DNA of 64,000 nucleotides, from positions 35,687 through 99,686 of the forward strand of contig JBPFEG010000026.1 of assembly GCA_051061015.1 (NCBI GenBank). The letters run 5' to 3'. A program made the position numbers and the translations under genes. The notes beneath the pieces were generated by a model, which was given only the letters and a program-made list of their open reading frames with translations, ran no database searches and had not been told where the DNA came from. Source of the stretch: Methylomicrobium sp051061015. GTDB taxonomy: Bacteria > Pseudomonadota > Gammaproteobacteria > Methylococcales > Methylomonadaceae. Shown piece after piece: positions 44,516-53,600 of the stretch (its first letter is position 1; each line of letters opens with the position of its first letter).

Positions 44516-45445
44516 ATGAGCAATACTTCTTTCACTTTTGATCAAATTCATATCGAGGTTGCACGCAATGCCTCAGATGACTTCAATTTATTTCATGATA
44601 AACATAAATGGCTGCAGATTACTCATAATCCGTTTAAAGGCCCGATCGTGCTGGGCTTTCAGCTCAATACCCTGATCGAGTACCAAATGCGTCTGTACCG
44701 GGAAGCACATCATGAAGACAAGGTCATCGCTGAGAACCGTCTGCGTTTCAGCAATTACCAGATGACCTTCGTCAACGCAGTCCGACCGCGCATGCCGGTT
44801 TCTCTGGATATCAAAAAGACGCTGATCAATACCATCCCTCACCTGACGTTGACTAACCGCATCACGATGAAATCGGATGGCAAAACCGTACTGCTGGGGT
44901 ATAAAAAGGAAACACCGTCGCCTTTGTTTTTGGCCGAAACCAGGCTGGACAATCTGCCCGACCTGAACGAAGTCCCGGACCGCACGATCGTTCCCGATAC
45001 CGATTTTTTTCTGAAGCGTAAATACATGAACAACGGTTCGGTGAAAAATTTTCTGTCTGGGTCGCTGGCCGAGCAGTCCGATTATTTCGACGAATTGGCC
45101 CTGGTTGCGCATTACCCCGAGATATTCCCATGCAGCCTGGTCTCCGGCGCTCTGCTCGAAAAAGCGCAACTGGAAAATCACGATTTCAAGCTCAACCCGA
45201 TGGTATACACCTCGCATGAAATATCGGTCGACCGGGTTTATTTAAGATATCTGAGAAATAACGACAGCCTGAATATTCTGGTCAAGCAACTTCCGGAATC
45301 GCACGAAAACACCTTAAACCATACCCATGTCAGGCTAAGAACATATCAATGTTACGGATTGCTGGAGAATAACGAAGTTTTGTTCAGAGTGACGATGAAC
45401 TTGGTGCCCTTAAAGGAGATACTTAAAAATCTTGGGCAGAAATGA
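44516..45445 (+). CDS. MaoC-like hot-dog domain protein
   Basis: The 309-residue protein resembles double hot-dog acyl dehydratases/hydratases. Near the N-terminus, SDDFNLFHDKH followed by FKGPIVLGFQL matches the (R)-specific enoyl hydratase motif, in which an Asp and a His five residues on are catalytic (here D22 and H27) and GPI.G binds the acyl thioester. The C-terminal half (about 185-309) looks like a second hot-dog unit without this dyad. It stands alone and is divergent from the carbamoyltransferase cluster, which may suggest a shared lipid or acyl substrate. The assignment comes from a short motif, so it is tentative. Confidence 0.55.
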   Translation: MSNTSFTFDQIHIEVARNASDDFNLFHDKHKWLQITHNPFKGPIVLGFQLNTLIEYQMRLYREAHHEDKVIAENRLRFSNYQMTFVNAVRPRMPVSLDIKKTLINTIPHLTLTNRITMKSDGKTVLLGYKKETPSPLFLAETRLDNLPDLNEVPDRTIVPDTDFFLKRKYMNNGSVKNFLSGSLAEQSDYFDELALVAHYPEIFPCSLVSGALLEKAQLENHDFKLNPMVYTSHEISVDRVYLRYLRNNDSLNILVKQLPESHENTLNHTHVRLRTYQCYGLLENNEVLFRVTMNLVPLKEILKNLGQK

Positions 45446-45740
45446 TTAGTTTTACCCTATAAGAAAATTTGGCCGATTGGGCGTATGGGTTTGCTGGGGC
45501 GAGCCGGATGCCGTCGTGCCGGCCGGTAAGGTATTGAACTTCTACCCCACTCTCCATTCCAATATTTATTAGATTCAATACCGTGGCGTTGGACCCTGTA
45601 TTCGAGTTTGATGCGTTCTGTAGCCGTTGACCCGCACCCAAGTTTTTTTCATGCCCCGCAAAGTAAAGACCGGATGCTCCAGACAGGGCGCGTACCATGC
45701 CGTATGCTGTGCAATCATTAAATACCCGAGGTAAATAATC
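45446..45740. other. Non-coding gap
   Basis: No credible gene, terminator or repeat was recognised between the MaoC-like gene and the small secreted protein gene. The last bases hold a GAGGT ribosome site for the next gene. Confidence 0.4.
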
Positions 45741-46127
45741 ATGAAAAAAATAAACTTAGCGCCAGCATTTCTGGCTTTATCGCTTTTTGCAGGCGCCGTG
45801 TATGCCGATATTGAGCTGAAATCCAAAGATGATATCCAGGGAAGCTGGAAGCTGGAATATACCAAAAACTCGGCATCGGCAAAAGACACCATCAAGCGGG
45901 AAGATACTTGGGTATTTCAAGGGGGAAAGGTAACGATCCTGAATATTCCGCGCGAAGGCGCTCATTACGACCAGCAACCGGTGGCGTATGAAATAGATAA
46001 TGGCAAATTGAAAATTCCTTACGTTGGCAGATCCGGTTTTGATACCTTTTCATTAGTCGAGAAAGACGACCAGACGATGGTGCTGAAAGGAAAATTTGGC
46101 GAGATTTATTACTTCAGTAAAAAATAG
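45741..46127 (+). CDS. Small secreted protein of unknown function
   Basis: The 128-residue product has a clean signal peptide (cleavage near GAVYADIEL) and a mature domain of about 106 residues. DIQGSWKLEYTKNS, TWVFQGGKVTIL and YEIDNGKLKIPY suggest a small lipocalin-like beta-barrel. No catalytic residues were recognised. A GAGGT ribosome site supports the start. It is followed by a strong hairpin shared with the convergent helicase gene. Confidence 0.7.
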   Translation: MKKINLAPAFLALSLFAGAVYADIELKSKDDIQGSWKLEYTKNSASAKDTIKREDTWVFQGGKVTILNIPREGAHYDQQPVAYEIDNGKLKIPYVGRSGFDTFSLVEKDDQTMVLKGKFGEIYYFSKK

Positions 46128-46243
46128 GGTGTTACGAATCACGGCGTTTCGGATTATTGCTGTCGAACAATAATCCAGGGCGGCTTAAGGCGCGAACTCT
46201 AGCAATATCCGATTGCCGGATCGAGTGCACGTTTTCATCCTTT

Positions 46244-46272
46244 ATTCACGGCAAATATGTTTTGCCGTGAAT
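46244..46272. terminator. Hairpin between convergent genes
   Basis: ATTCACGGCAAA (46244-46255) and TTTGCCGTGAAT (46261-46272) form a perfect 12-bp stem with a 5-base loop (TATGT), placed between two convergent genes. It could serve both strands, although T runs are short. Confidence 0.6.
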
Positions 46273-46317
46273 GCTTTCATCGAGTGACCCTTTAAGCTTG
46301 AGCTGGACCTCCGTTCC

Positions 46318-47469
46318 TTAACGGGCGATTGCCATTTCCTCAAAACCTGCAACGCGACCGCGCGCAATTTTGGCGCCGATCAGTTTTTCAACCAGACGCA
46401 GCGCGTTGTTTTCATCCTGAGAAATCAGCGACACCGCGAGCCCGCCCCGTCCGGCTCGTCCGGTACGGCCGATACGATGCACGTAATCGGAGGAGGAGCG
46501 TGGCAGTTCATAATTCACGACATGCGGCAACTGGGCGATATCGATGCCGCGGGCTGCTACATCGGTGGCAACCAGTACCTGAATAGTGCCGGATTTGAAA
46601 TCTGCGAGAGCACTGGTTCTGGCGCCCTGGCTTTTATTGCCGTGAATTGCCTTGGCGGTAATTTGCGCGGAGTTCAACCTTTCGGTCAGCTTGTTGGCGC
46701 CGTGTTTGGTACTGGTAAAAACCAATACCTGCCGCCAGTCGTTGCTTTTGATCAAGTGCGTCAACAAAGCGGTTTTCGCGGTTTTGTTGACCGCGTAAGC
46801 AATTTGTTCGACGGTCTCGGCGGCGGCATTTTCAACCGCGACTTCGATTTGCGCCGGATTGACCAGCAGATTTTGAGTCAGTTTGCGGATCTCGGCGGAA
46901 AACGTGGCTGAGAACAGCAGGTTTTGCCGCTTCTTGGGTAACAATGCCAAAATTTTGTTGATGTCTCTGATGAAGCCCATGTCCAGCATGCGGTCTGCTT
47001 CATCCAACACCAGGATTTCGACTTGATTCAGCTTGATCGCATTCTGGTTGATCAGATCGAGCAAGCGTCCCGGCGTCGCGGTCAAAATGTCGACGCCGCC
47101 GCGTAAACGCATCATCTGTGGGTTGATTTTGACTCCGCCGAACACGACGTCCGATTTTAACCGCGGCATTTGGTGAGCGCCGTATTTGGTCACTGATTCG
47201 GCAACTTGCGCCGCCAGTTCGCGGGTCGGCGTCAAAATGAGCGCCCTGACCGGGCGATTGCGATCGTAATGCTTTTCCGCTAGTTTCTGGAGGATCGGCA
47301 GGGTAAAGCCTGCGGTCTTGCCGGTGCCGGTTTGGGCGGCGGCAAGCAGATCACGGCCCTCTAAAACCGAGGGGATGGCTTTTTGTTGGATTGGTGTGGG
47401 AATGGTGTAGCCTGAATCGCTGAGCGCACGCAGCAGGGGCTCGGAAAGACCGAGAGAAGAAAATGGCAT
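46318..47469 (-). CDS. rhlE: DEAD-box ATP-dependent RNA helicase (RhlE type)
   Basis: A TTG 12 bases upstream is in frame, but the ATG at 47469 (MPFSSLGLSEPLLRAL) is the natural start, giving 383 residues. All helicase motifs are present: AAQTGTGKTAGF, PTRELAAQ, DEAD in VLDEADRML, SAT in FSATFS, TDVAARGID and HRIGRTGRAGRGG. The C-terminal tail is very short, as in compact RhlE proteins. RhlE helps ribosome assembly and RNA decay. An RRM-type RNA-binding gene sits just upstream on the same strand, a pairing seen with cold-inducible RNA genes. Confidence 0.9.
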   Translation of the reverse strand: MPFSSLGLSEPLLRALSDSGYTIPTPIQQKAIPSVLEGRDLLAAAQTGTGKTAGFTLPILQKLAEKHYDRNRPVRALILTPTRELAAQVAESVTKYGAHQMPRLKSDVVFGGVKINPQMMRLRGGVDILTATPGRLLDLINQNAIKLNQVEILVLDEADRMLDMGFIRDINKILALLPKKRQNLLFSATFSAEIRKLTQNLLVNPAQIEVAVENAAAETVEQIAYAVNKTAKTALLTHLIKSNDWRQVLVFTSTKHGANKLTERLNSAQITAKAIHGNKSQGARTSALADFKSGTIQVLVATDVAARGIDIAQLPHVVNYELPRSSSDYVHRIGRTGRAGRGGLAVSLISQDENNALRLVEKLIGAKIARGRVAGFEEMAIAR

Positions 47470-47624
47470 AAAAAATCTCAATAAGAAGGGATTAAAATCC
47501 CGGAATAGTGTAAAAAAGGAGGAAGATTACGGGGCGACTCTGTCGCTGGAGCGGAATAGTAGAATCGCTCCAGCGTCAGGCGCCGCGCCGTATCTTTAAA
47601 AAGTGGAGAGGGCTTCAATTGCCG

Positions 47625-47888
47625 CTAACGGCGTCTGCCTTTTCGGGCTGAAGAGTCTTCAAAGTTGACTCTGAGCGGCTTGCCGCCATACAGAAAGCCG
47701 CTGAGTTTTGCGATCGCTGCTCTGGCTTCATGGCCCTCCATGCCGACATAGCCAAAGCCCTTACATCTACCGCTAAACAGATCGGTGATGATTTCAATGG
47801 AATGCACTCTGCCGAACTCCGAGAATAAAGCCGTTACACTGGCTTCGGTCGCGTCGCTGGGCAGATTTCCCACAAATAATCTTTTCAA
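47625..47888 (-). CDS. Single-RRM RNA-binding protein
   Basis: The 87-residue protein is one RNA recognition motif with RNP2 (RLFVGNLPS) and RNP1 (CKGFGYVGM), ending in a basic ARKGRRR tail. Such glycine-poor single-RRM proteins are common in cyanobacteria and some proteobacteria, where many are cold-induced. It lies 156 bases upstream of rhlE on the same strand, and both may act on RNA structure. The long gene-free stretch upstream may be a 5' leader. Confidence 0.88.
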   Translation of the reverse strand: MKRLFVGNLPSDATEASVTALFSEFGRVHSIEIITDLFSGRCKGFGYVGMEGHEARAAIAKLSGFLYGGKPLRVNFEDSSARKGRRR

Positions 47889-48389
47889 AAGGTGTCCTTA
47901 GTGTGTGTAAAAAAGGCTGTAGGCGGTCAATTTTTATGACCTGCCATACAACAAATGGCGCTACGCTGATTGATTCGTCGCTGAAGACGCAAGTAATCAG
48001 TTTGCTTGCAATCCCCTGGACAAGCGTAGCGTGGAAGCCGGAGCGGCAAGACACTACTTGTTTTTAAGTGTCTTATTTGTCTCCAGCAATGAAGGGGGGG
48101 ACTTGAATGTTCTGACGAAAGCCGTGATCAGGAGATCTAGCCTAGCCCTGAGTCAAGAATAACAAACTATTGACTGGGGCTTATTTGCAAAGTTCAAAAG
48201 AGAGTTTAATTATATGACACTTAATATCACTGCATCAATCTAATGCTGTAGTCAAATGGATTTAATTTTTAGACATATGGATGGGCTTCTGTTTTGGCCG
48301 GGACAAGCAAGCATGGGCATCGACAGAATTTTTAACGCTATAATGGCGCTCACGTTTCAACTCTTAAAGCCGCTCACCCTCTCCAACGC
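47889..48389. other. Gene-free region with hairpin, upstream of RRM gene and recJ
   Basis: No credible gene is present in these 501 bases. AAGACACT (48048-48055) and AGTGTCTT (48067-48074) form an 8-bp hairpin about 160 bases before the RRM start. The region should hold divergent promoters for the RRM gene and recJ. A long 5' leader would suit a cold-inducible RRM gene, but this is speculation. Confidence 0.4.
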
Positions 48390-50132
48390 ATGTATCATCA
48401 AGGTATTAAGAAAACCATCATTCGCCGTCCTTTGCCTCAAAAACATCTGCCTATCGAGGGCCTGCATCCGATACTCGAACGAGTTTTTTTAGCACGAGCC
48501 ATAACTTCGCCAGAAGATCTGGACCGTTCACTGGCTAAATTACCGTCCCCATGGCTTTTATCCGGCATCGAAAAGATGGTCATGCACTTGATCACTGCGC
48601 TGGAACAGGATCAAAAGATCGTGATCGTGGCCGATTTCGACGCGGATGGCGCCACCAGTTGCGCGGTCGCGATCAAGGGGCTGCAACTGTTTGGCGCCAA
48701 ACGCGTCAGCTTTGTGGTGCCCAACCGCTTCGAGTATGGTTATGGCCTGACGCCTGAGATCGTCGAACTGGTCAAACGGGAAAAACCCGATCTGGTTATC
48801 ACGGTGGATAACGGCATCGCCAGCCTGGACGGTGTCAAGGCCGCGAAACAGGCCGGCATCAGGGTGCTGGTGACCGATCATCATTTGCCGGGTCAGGAAC
48901 TGCCGGAGGCCGATGCGATCGTGAACCCGAATCTGCCCGACGACAAATTTCCGAGTGGCGCATTGGCTGGCGTCGGGGTGATGTTTTATTGCCTGTTGGC
49001 GCTCAGGAGTCGGCTGCGGGAAACCGGCTGGTTTCAGGCCAAGGGGTTGTCTGATCCGAATCTTGGCCAGTTGCTCGACTATGTCGCGTTAGGAACGGTT
49101 GCGGATGTGGTCGAGCTTGATCGCATCAACCGGATTCTGGTGCATCAGGGCTTGCTCAGGATTCGCATGGGCAAGGCACATCCCGGCATTCTCGCGCTGG
49201 CTGAAGTCGCGGGTCGTAGACCGGCCGCGCTGAATACCGCCGATCTGGGGTTTGCGCTCGGACCGCGCCTGAATGCGGCTGGCCGTCTGGACGATATGTC
49301 GCTGGGGATCCAATGTCTGCTCAGCGACAATCCGGAGGAAGCCAGACAGATGGCATTGCGATTGGACGACCTGAACAACGGCCGCAAGGAAATCGAAGGC
49401 CAGATGAAGCATGAGGCGCTGATATTGTTGAAAGAAATGCGTACCATCAATGAAAGCCATTTGCCTGCCGGAGTCTGCCTGTTCGACCCGACCTGGCATC
49501 AGGGCGTGATCGGCATTCTGGCGTCCCGGATTAAGGACCGACTGCACCGGCCGGTCATCGCGTTCGCGCCGGCGGGCGCGGATCAAATCAAAGGTTCGGC
49601 CCGCTCGATTCCGGGCATTCATATCCGCGATGTGCTCAGCGATATTGCGGCCGCGCATCCGAAATTACTCAGCAAATTCGGCGGCCATGCGATGGCCGCC
49701 GGCATGAGCATCGCGATGCACGATTATCCTCCGTTTGCGCTGGCATTCGACGAAATGGTGCGTAAGCGTCTGGACGAAGTCGATCTGGAGCAAAAGGTGC
49801 TTTCGGACGGCGAACTCGGCGAGCAGGAAATGACGGTCGAATTCGCGGAGCTTTTGCAAAATGCCGCGACCTGGGGCCAGGGTTTTCCCGAGCCGGTTTT
49901 CCAGGGCGAGTTCGAAGTTGTGCAGGCCAGCATTGTCGGGCAGAAACATCTGAAGCTGGTCTTGAGAAATACCACCGGCTTAGTAATTGATGCGATCGCT
50001 TTTTTTATCGATCATCCCGAACAATGGCTCGGCCTTCGCTCCTGCCGGGCCGCCTATAAACTGGACATCAACGAATTCAGAGGCAACCGCAGCGTGCAGT
50101 TGATCGTGCAGTATATCGAAAAAATTTCTTGA
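48390..50132 (+). CDS. recJ: Single-stranded-DNA-specific exonuclease RecJ
   Basis: RecJ is the 5'-3' single-strand exonuclease used in RecF-pathway recombination and mismatch repair. The 580-residue protein has the DHH phosphoesterase motifs: VADFDADGATS (motif I), VDNGIAS (motif II), TDHHLPG (motif III, DHH) and the GSARSIPG/FGGHAMAAG motifs of the DHHA1 part. A C-terminal OB-fold region follows. All catalytic acidic residues are present. The ATG start lacks an obvious ribosome site. Confidence 0.95.
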   Translation: MYHQGIKKTIIRRPLPQKHLPIEGLHPILERVFLARAITSPEDLDRSLAKLPSPWLLSGIEKMVMHLITALEQDQKIVIVADFDADGATSCAVAIKGLQLFGAKRVSFVVPNRFEYGYGLTPEIVELVKREKPDLVITVDNGIASLDGVKAAKQAGIRVLVTDHHLPGQELPEADAIVNPNLPDDKFPSGALAGVGVMFYCLLALRSRLRETGWFQAKGLSDPNLGQLLDYVALGTVADVVELDRINRILVHQGLLRIRMGKAHPGILALAEVAGRRPAALNTADLGFALGPRLNAAGRLDDMSLGIQCLLSDNPEEARQMALRLDDLNNGRKEIEGQMKHEALILLKEMRTINESHLPAGVCLFDPTWHQGVIGILASRIKDRLHRPVIAFAPAGADQIKGSARSIPGIHIRDVLSDIAAAHPKLLSKFGGHAMAAGMSIAMHDYPPFALAFDEMVRKRLDEVDLEQKVLSDGELGEQEMTVEFAELLQNAATWGQGFPEPVFQGEFEVVQASIVGQKHLKLVLRNTTGLVIDAIAFFIDHPEQWLGLRSCRAAYKLDINEFRGNRSVQLIVQYIEKIS

Positions 50133-50346
50133 TAATTAAGCGGTTGTTTGCGCTTCGTGTCACGCTGCACTAGCTGATGTTATACCCTGGTTGCAGTTCG
50201 TTCCCTTGGAAAAAAGAACCGCTGCTTTACGAACTCTAGCTAATCGCGGCCATCCAAAGAATAAGAACACTCAATAGCGAGTGTTTGCGCTGATACTGAT
50301 ATTCACTTGACTACGCGCCGCAATAACAACTAGAGGAGGGGGAGAT

Positions 50347-50925
50347 ATGACGGCATCCATTTCTCTTAAACATACCGCATCTGAAATACATCAGGCTGCG
50401 CGTATCTACCAACCCAGAAATAGAAAAATACTGAACGGTTGCATCTTTTATGAACCGCAACTGATTATTCCTCTGCAATGGGATGAGGAAACCCTTTGCC
50501 AGATCAATGAATTGCTCGCGTGCTCTTCAGTTGTGTCCTACTCGATTCTTCAGCTGCTTTCGGCAACACGCACCAATCTTCCTATTTCTCAACGGTTGCG
50601 GTGGGGCTGGAAAATGGTGCGGTATACGGATGAAGATTTCGATCCCTCGGAAGATTCACTTAACGATGGCTACCCGATGGAACAGGTACGTGTCCCGGTT
50701 GAACGGACCCGATACCAGCTTTCTGCTCACGGAATATGCAAAATTATTGATAGTTTGTGTGCACAGCATCTGGGGGATTATGTAGGGGTGCCGGTATCGA
50801 AATATCCCTGCACGGCGCAAGAAGCTATCGAAGCGGCGTGCCTTAACCGATCTGTTACCTTAAAACAGGTACGATTCATTCTGCATCTCAATATACACTA
50901 CCTGGTGTCGTTAGTGCTCGTATGA
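50347..50925 (+). CDS. Hypothetical protein, 192 residues
   Basis: The start has a very strong ribosome site (AGGAGGGGGAG, 5 bases before the ATG). The protein is soluble by composition until a hydrophobic C-terminus (HLNIHYLVSLVLV). It has several Cys residues and an acidic loop (DEDFDPSEDSLNDGYP). No family was recognised. It is alone between recJ and the VOC-family gene, which is on the other strand. Confidence 0.55.
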   Translation: MTASISLKHTASEIHQAARIYQPRNRKILNGCIFYEPQLIIPLQWDEETLCQINELLACSSVVSYSILQLLSATRTNLPISQRLRWGWKMVRYTDEDFDPSEDSLNDGYPMEQVRVPVERTRYQLSAHGICKIIDSLCAQHLGDYVGVPVSKYPCTAQEAIEAACLNRSVTLKQVRFILHLNIHYLVSLVLV

Positions 50926-51152
50926 AGCCCAGTCGCCTCGAACGATAGGTTTTGCGATACACTCATCCGGTGGGCTAGACTGGTGTGTTGCTGAGGCTGC
51001 AGGGTGGCGTCATGATGAATGCCGGCCAGGGGCTGAATAGTCCGCCGGACTCCTGTTTCAAATTTCTCAAATCCCATCGTGGCGGCGGCAGCATCTGGGA
51101 TTATGCGGCGGCCGCCTGTCCACATTGTTGGATGGATCGCATTCAGTCCGAC

Positions 51153-51827
51153 TTACTTTTTAACAGAGGCCGATACAGGGAAGCCCGGGGCGCTCAGTTG
51201 CCTCAGTCCTTTCGGGGTTTGAATGTGAGCGATCAGATAAGGCTGTCGGTCCGGCGGCAGCTTGAACACCTCAAAATCGCCTTCAAAGCCAATCGCGTCA
51301 AGCATGCCGATCACCTTATCGGCTTCCGGATGAAATCCCTCAAGACGCACCAGCGCACATCCGCTTTCCGGCAGCCGGGCAGCCGGATGCATGCCGGCGG
51401 GCCACTGGATCAGTGTGGGTGCAATCCCCTGCATCGGCAAGCTGCCGTCGGGGGGCAGGGTGATCAACCAGTTCAACCGGCCGCGGCTCATCGGCTCGAT
51501 CTCGCCCAAAGGTATCGGCGAAGCCGTCGCTGCAGCAATGATGTCGTCCGTGCGGGCAATCCATGTCGCCAGCCGAACGGGTTGAGAGGAATCGGGCTCA
51601 TCAAGTTGAAACCAGCGCGGCCGAGCAGGCAGGGGCGCGTTCGGATTTATCGCGATGACTTCGAGATAACAGGTTTCGCCTAACTTCAGCAAACAGTTGT
51701 GAGTCCCCATGCGCGGATGCTCGCCGCCGGCCTGCGGGCTCACTCCAAGCGTCTGCCGGACATATTCCACGCCAATCGCCAGGGAGGGGGCGGTAATGGC
51801 TAGGTGGTCGAGATGTGAATGAGGCAA
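51153..51827 (-). CDS. VOC-superfamily (glyoxalase-like) protein
   Basis: The 224-residue protein uses a TTG start at 51827 with an AAGAGA ribosome site. SHLDHLAITAPSL and VRQTLGVSPQAGGEHPRMGTHNCLL are typical of the Glyoxalase_3-like branch, and CYLEVIAINP supplies the expected Glu. The His in LDHLAI and the Glu are probable metal ligands. The reaction is not predictable for this superfamily. It is 134 bases downstream of the KAS III-like gene on the same strand. Confidence 0.75.
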   Translation of the reverse strand: MPHSHLDHLAITAPSLAIGVEYVRQTLGVSPQAGGEHPRMGTHNCLLKLGETCYLEVIAINPNAPLPARPRWFQLDEPDSSQPVRLATWIARTDDIIAAATASPIPLGEIEPMSRGRLNWLITLPPDGSLPMQGIAPTLIQWPAGMHPAARLPESGCALVRLEGFHPEADKVIGMLDAIGFEGDFEVFKLPPDRQPYLIAHIQTPKGLRQLSAPGFPVSASVKK

Positions 51828-51961
51828 AATATCTCTTAAAGCAAAAGTAAAGAATGCATCATTAGATTCTGTTACCGGTAAAAGAGGGCGTTCGCCTTTT
51901 TAACCGAGAATTTTATATCGGAACGCCATGAAGTGAGAAAGCAATGCAGTTTATCGGCCTT

Positions 51962-52990
51962 TCATTCTACCCACTGAATCGTCAGCGCGGCCCAGGAAAA
52001 CCCTGCGGCGCTGCTGGCCAGCACAACCACATTGCCGGGCGCTATCTTACTCTGTTCAAGACTTTTCGCCAGTCCAAAAAGGGTATCCATCGGGCCGAGA
52101 TGGCCCAGTTCGGTTAGTGTGACGACAGTCTGATCCTCTCTCAAGCCCAGCGCCGCCAGGATTTGCTGGGCCAGGCTTCTTTTGACTTGGTTGGTCAAGA
52201 GCAGATCGACATCGGCAAGCTGATAGCCGCTTTTTTCGAGCGATGCTTTGACCACCACCTGATAATTTTTTAGGTAGAGTTCCGAAAGAATACGGTCAAG
52301 CGCTTGCGGATCTTCAACGTTCAGCAAGTTTTTGCTCTTCTCGCTATTATCGGGAAGGCGGGTTCCTCCGGCGGGTATCTTTAGAAAGTCGGCGAGCGAG
52401 CCGTCGGTCATCGCGTGATAAGCCATGATCCGGTTCGTTTTCTCGCCTTTTTCCAGCACTACGGCCGCCGCTCCATCCGCCATCGTGAAGGTCGACACAC
52501 AGGCAGGGTCGGCATAGTTGATGAGGTGAGACAATTTATCGCTGCAAATAACCAGGGCGTAACGGTACGTCGAGTCGGCGAGCAACATGTTCCGGCAGAT
52601 ATGAATTCCCAGATTGCCGCCATTGCAGAAGTTTCTGACCTCGAAAGCGAAAGGGTTGCAGGCTCCGATCTCGCCCTGGATTTTGGCGGCGGGAGACCAA
52701 AAGCGATAGTCGTAATCGCCCGCGCCGCAGTAAGCGATCAGGTCAATGGCCGAAGGCGCTATTCCGGTTTTCTCCAGAGCCGCTAGGGCGGCCCTGGTTC
52801 CCATCTCGCTTGGATGTTCATCCGTGCCGGCCACTGGCTTCTGCAGAACCCCGATTTTCTCGACAAAGACCGAGGGAGGAATGCTGCTCAGTTGCGCCAT
52901 GTCCTGGTGGGTCATCACCGCCTCAGGCAGGTAATAGCCAATTGACTTGATGCCGACCCAGGGGGTATCGGGCTGAGAATTGAATGTCAT
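51962..52990 (-). CDS. 3-oxoacyl-ACP synthase III-like protein with rearranged active site
   Basis: The 342-residue thiolase-fold protein has the KAS III layout. The active-site Cys is C122 in RNFCNGGNLG. Where FabH has the catalytic His (PHQAN) this protein has TNQVK (N267), and where FabH has the catalytic Asn (YGNTSAAS) it has LGHLGPMD (H297). The Cys-His-Asn triad thus appears as Cys-Asn-His. The housekeeping fabH cluster is not nearby. It may catalyse acyl transfer or a non-decarboxylating condensation, as some KAS III relatives do. The start is preceded by a weak GAGTGA site. Confidence 0.8.
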   Translation of the reverse strand: MTFNSQPDTPWVGIKSIGYYLPEAVMTHQDMAQLSSIPPSVFVEKIGVLQKPVAGTDEHPSEMGTRAALAALEKTGIAPSAIDLIAYCGAGDYDYRFWSPAAKIQGEIGACNPFAFEVRNFCNGGNLGIHICRNMLLADSTYRYALVICSDKLSHLINYADPACVSTFTMADGAAAVVLEKGEKTNRIMAYHAMTDGSLADFLKIPAGGTRLPDNSEKSKNLLNVEDPQALDRILSELYLKNYQVVVKASLEKSGYQLADVDLLLTNQVKRSLAQQILAALGLREDQTVVTLTELGHLGPMDTLFGLAKSLEQSKIAPGNVVVLASSAAGFSWAALTIQWVE

Positions 52991-53174
52991 AAATTCACTC
53001 GAGGGAGTCCTGTAACTGATTAAAGAAGGACGGCCATTTTGGCTGTGTTCGTTTAAGGGCGAGCGGAATCCAAATTCTGAATCAATGTGCGCTCACGTAC
53101 CGATTTCATTCAATTTTACATGTATGGTTTTATTTTTGATTATTAATGCTTGGCTGAGCCAGCAGGAGAAAATC

Positions 53175-53423
53175 ATGATCCAACCTAACCAGATTAAACC
53201 TGACATGCCCGTTGTTTGTTCCCAGGAGGGGCAGTTCGCTACCGTCGATCATATGGAAGGAGCCGATACACTCAAGCTGAAGAAAGATAAGACCGGGCAA
53301 CACCATTACATCCCATTAAGTTGGGTAACCTCAACCGAGGGCGGCAGGGTTAAAATAGATCGCCCAGGGGATCAGGCGATGCAGGAATGGTCAACATCTC
53401 CACCCATGGGAAGAAAACATTAA
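53175..53423 (+). CDS. DUF2171-like small protein
   Basis: The frame is open upstream, but an AGGAG ribosome site (53163-53167) points to ATG 53175, giving 82 residues. The sequence IKPDMPVVCSQEGQFATVDH and IPLSWVTS fit DUF2171, a small beta-rich family related to PRC-barrel-like stress proteins. It is divergent from the KAS III-like gene and followed by an inverted repeat. Confidence 0.72.
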   Translation: MIQPNQIKPDMPVVCSQEGQFATVDHMEGADTLKLKKDKTGQHHYIPLSWVTSTEGGRVKIDRPGDQAMQEWSTSPPMGRKH

Positions 53424-53448
53424 TATTTTATTTGAGATATTAAGAGCT

Positions 53449-53572
53449 TTCTCGATGCAGTAAACCGAATCGAGAAACTCGGGCGTCGGCCTTTCTGATT
53501 CCGTTACCCTGCATCGAGAATATTCCTATCAATTCACGGCCTTGCGGTAAATCCCCGGCTAAACGTCCGGGG
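53449..53572. repeat. Inverted repeats downstream of the DUF2171 gene
   Basis: TTCTCGATGCAG (53449-53460) pairs perfectly with CTGCATCGAGAA (53509-53520), and the pairing extends inward imperfectly (TAAACCGAATC with GATTCCGTTAC). A second hairpin follows, CCCCGG (53553-53558) with CCGGGG (53567-53572). They may terminate transcription or be repetitive palindromic elements. Confidence 0.55.
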
Positions 53573-53600
53573 CCTTCGTTGGCTTCAATAAATCAGTAGC

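Noticed and set aside
50985..51683. 232-codon open frame on the plus strand
   Set aside because: It is antisense to the VOC-family gene and its translation has the Arg/Gly/Pro-rich look of a shadow frame; the minus-strand protein has clear family motifs.
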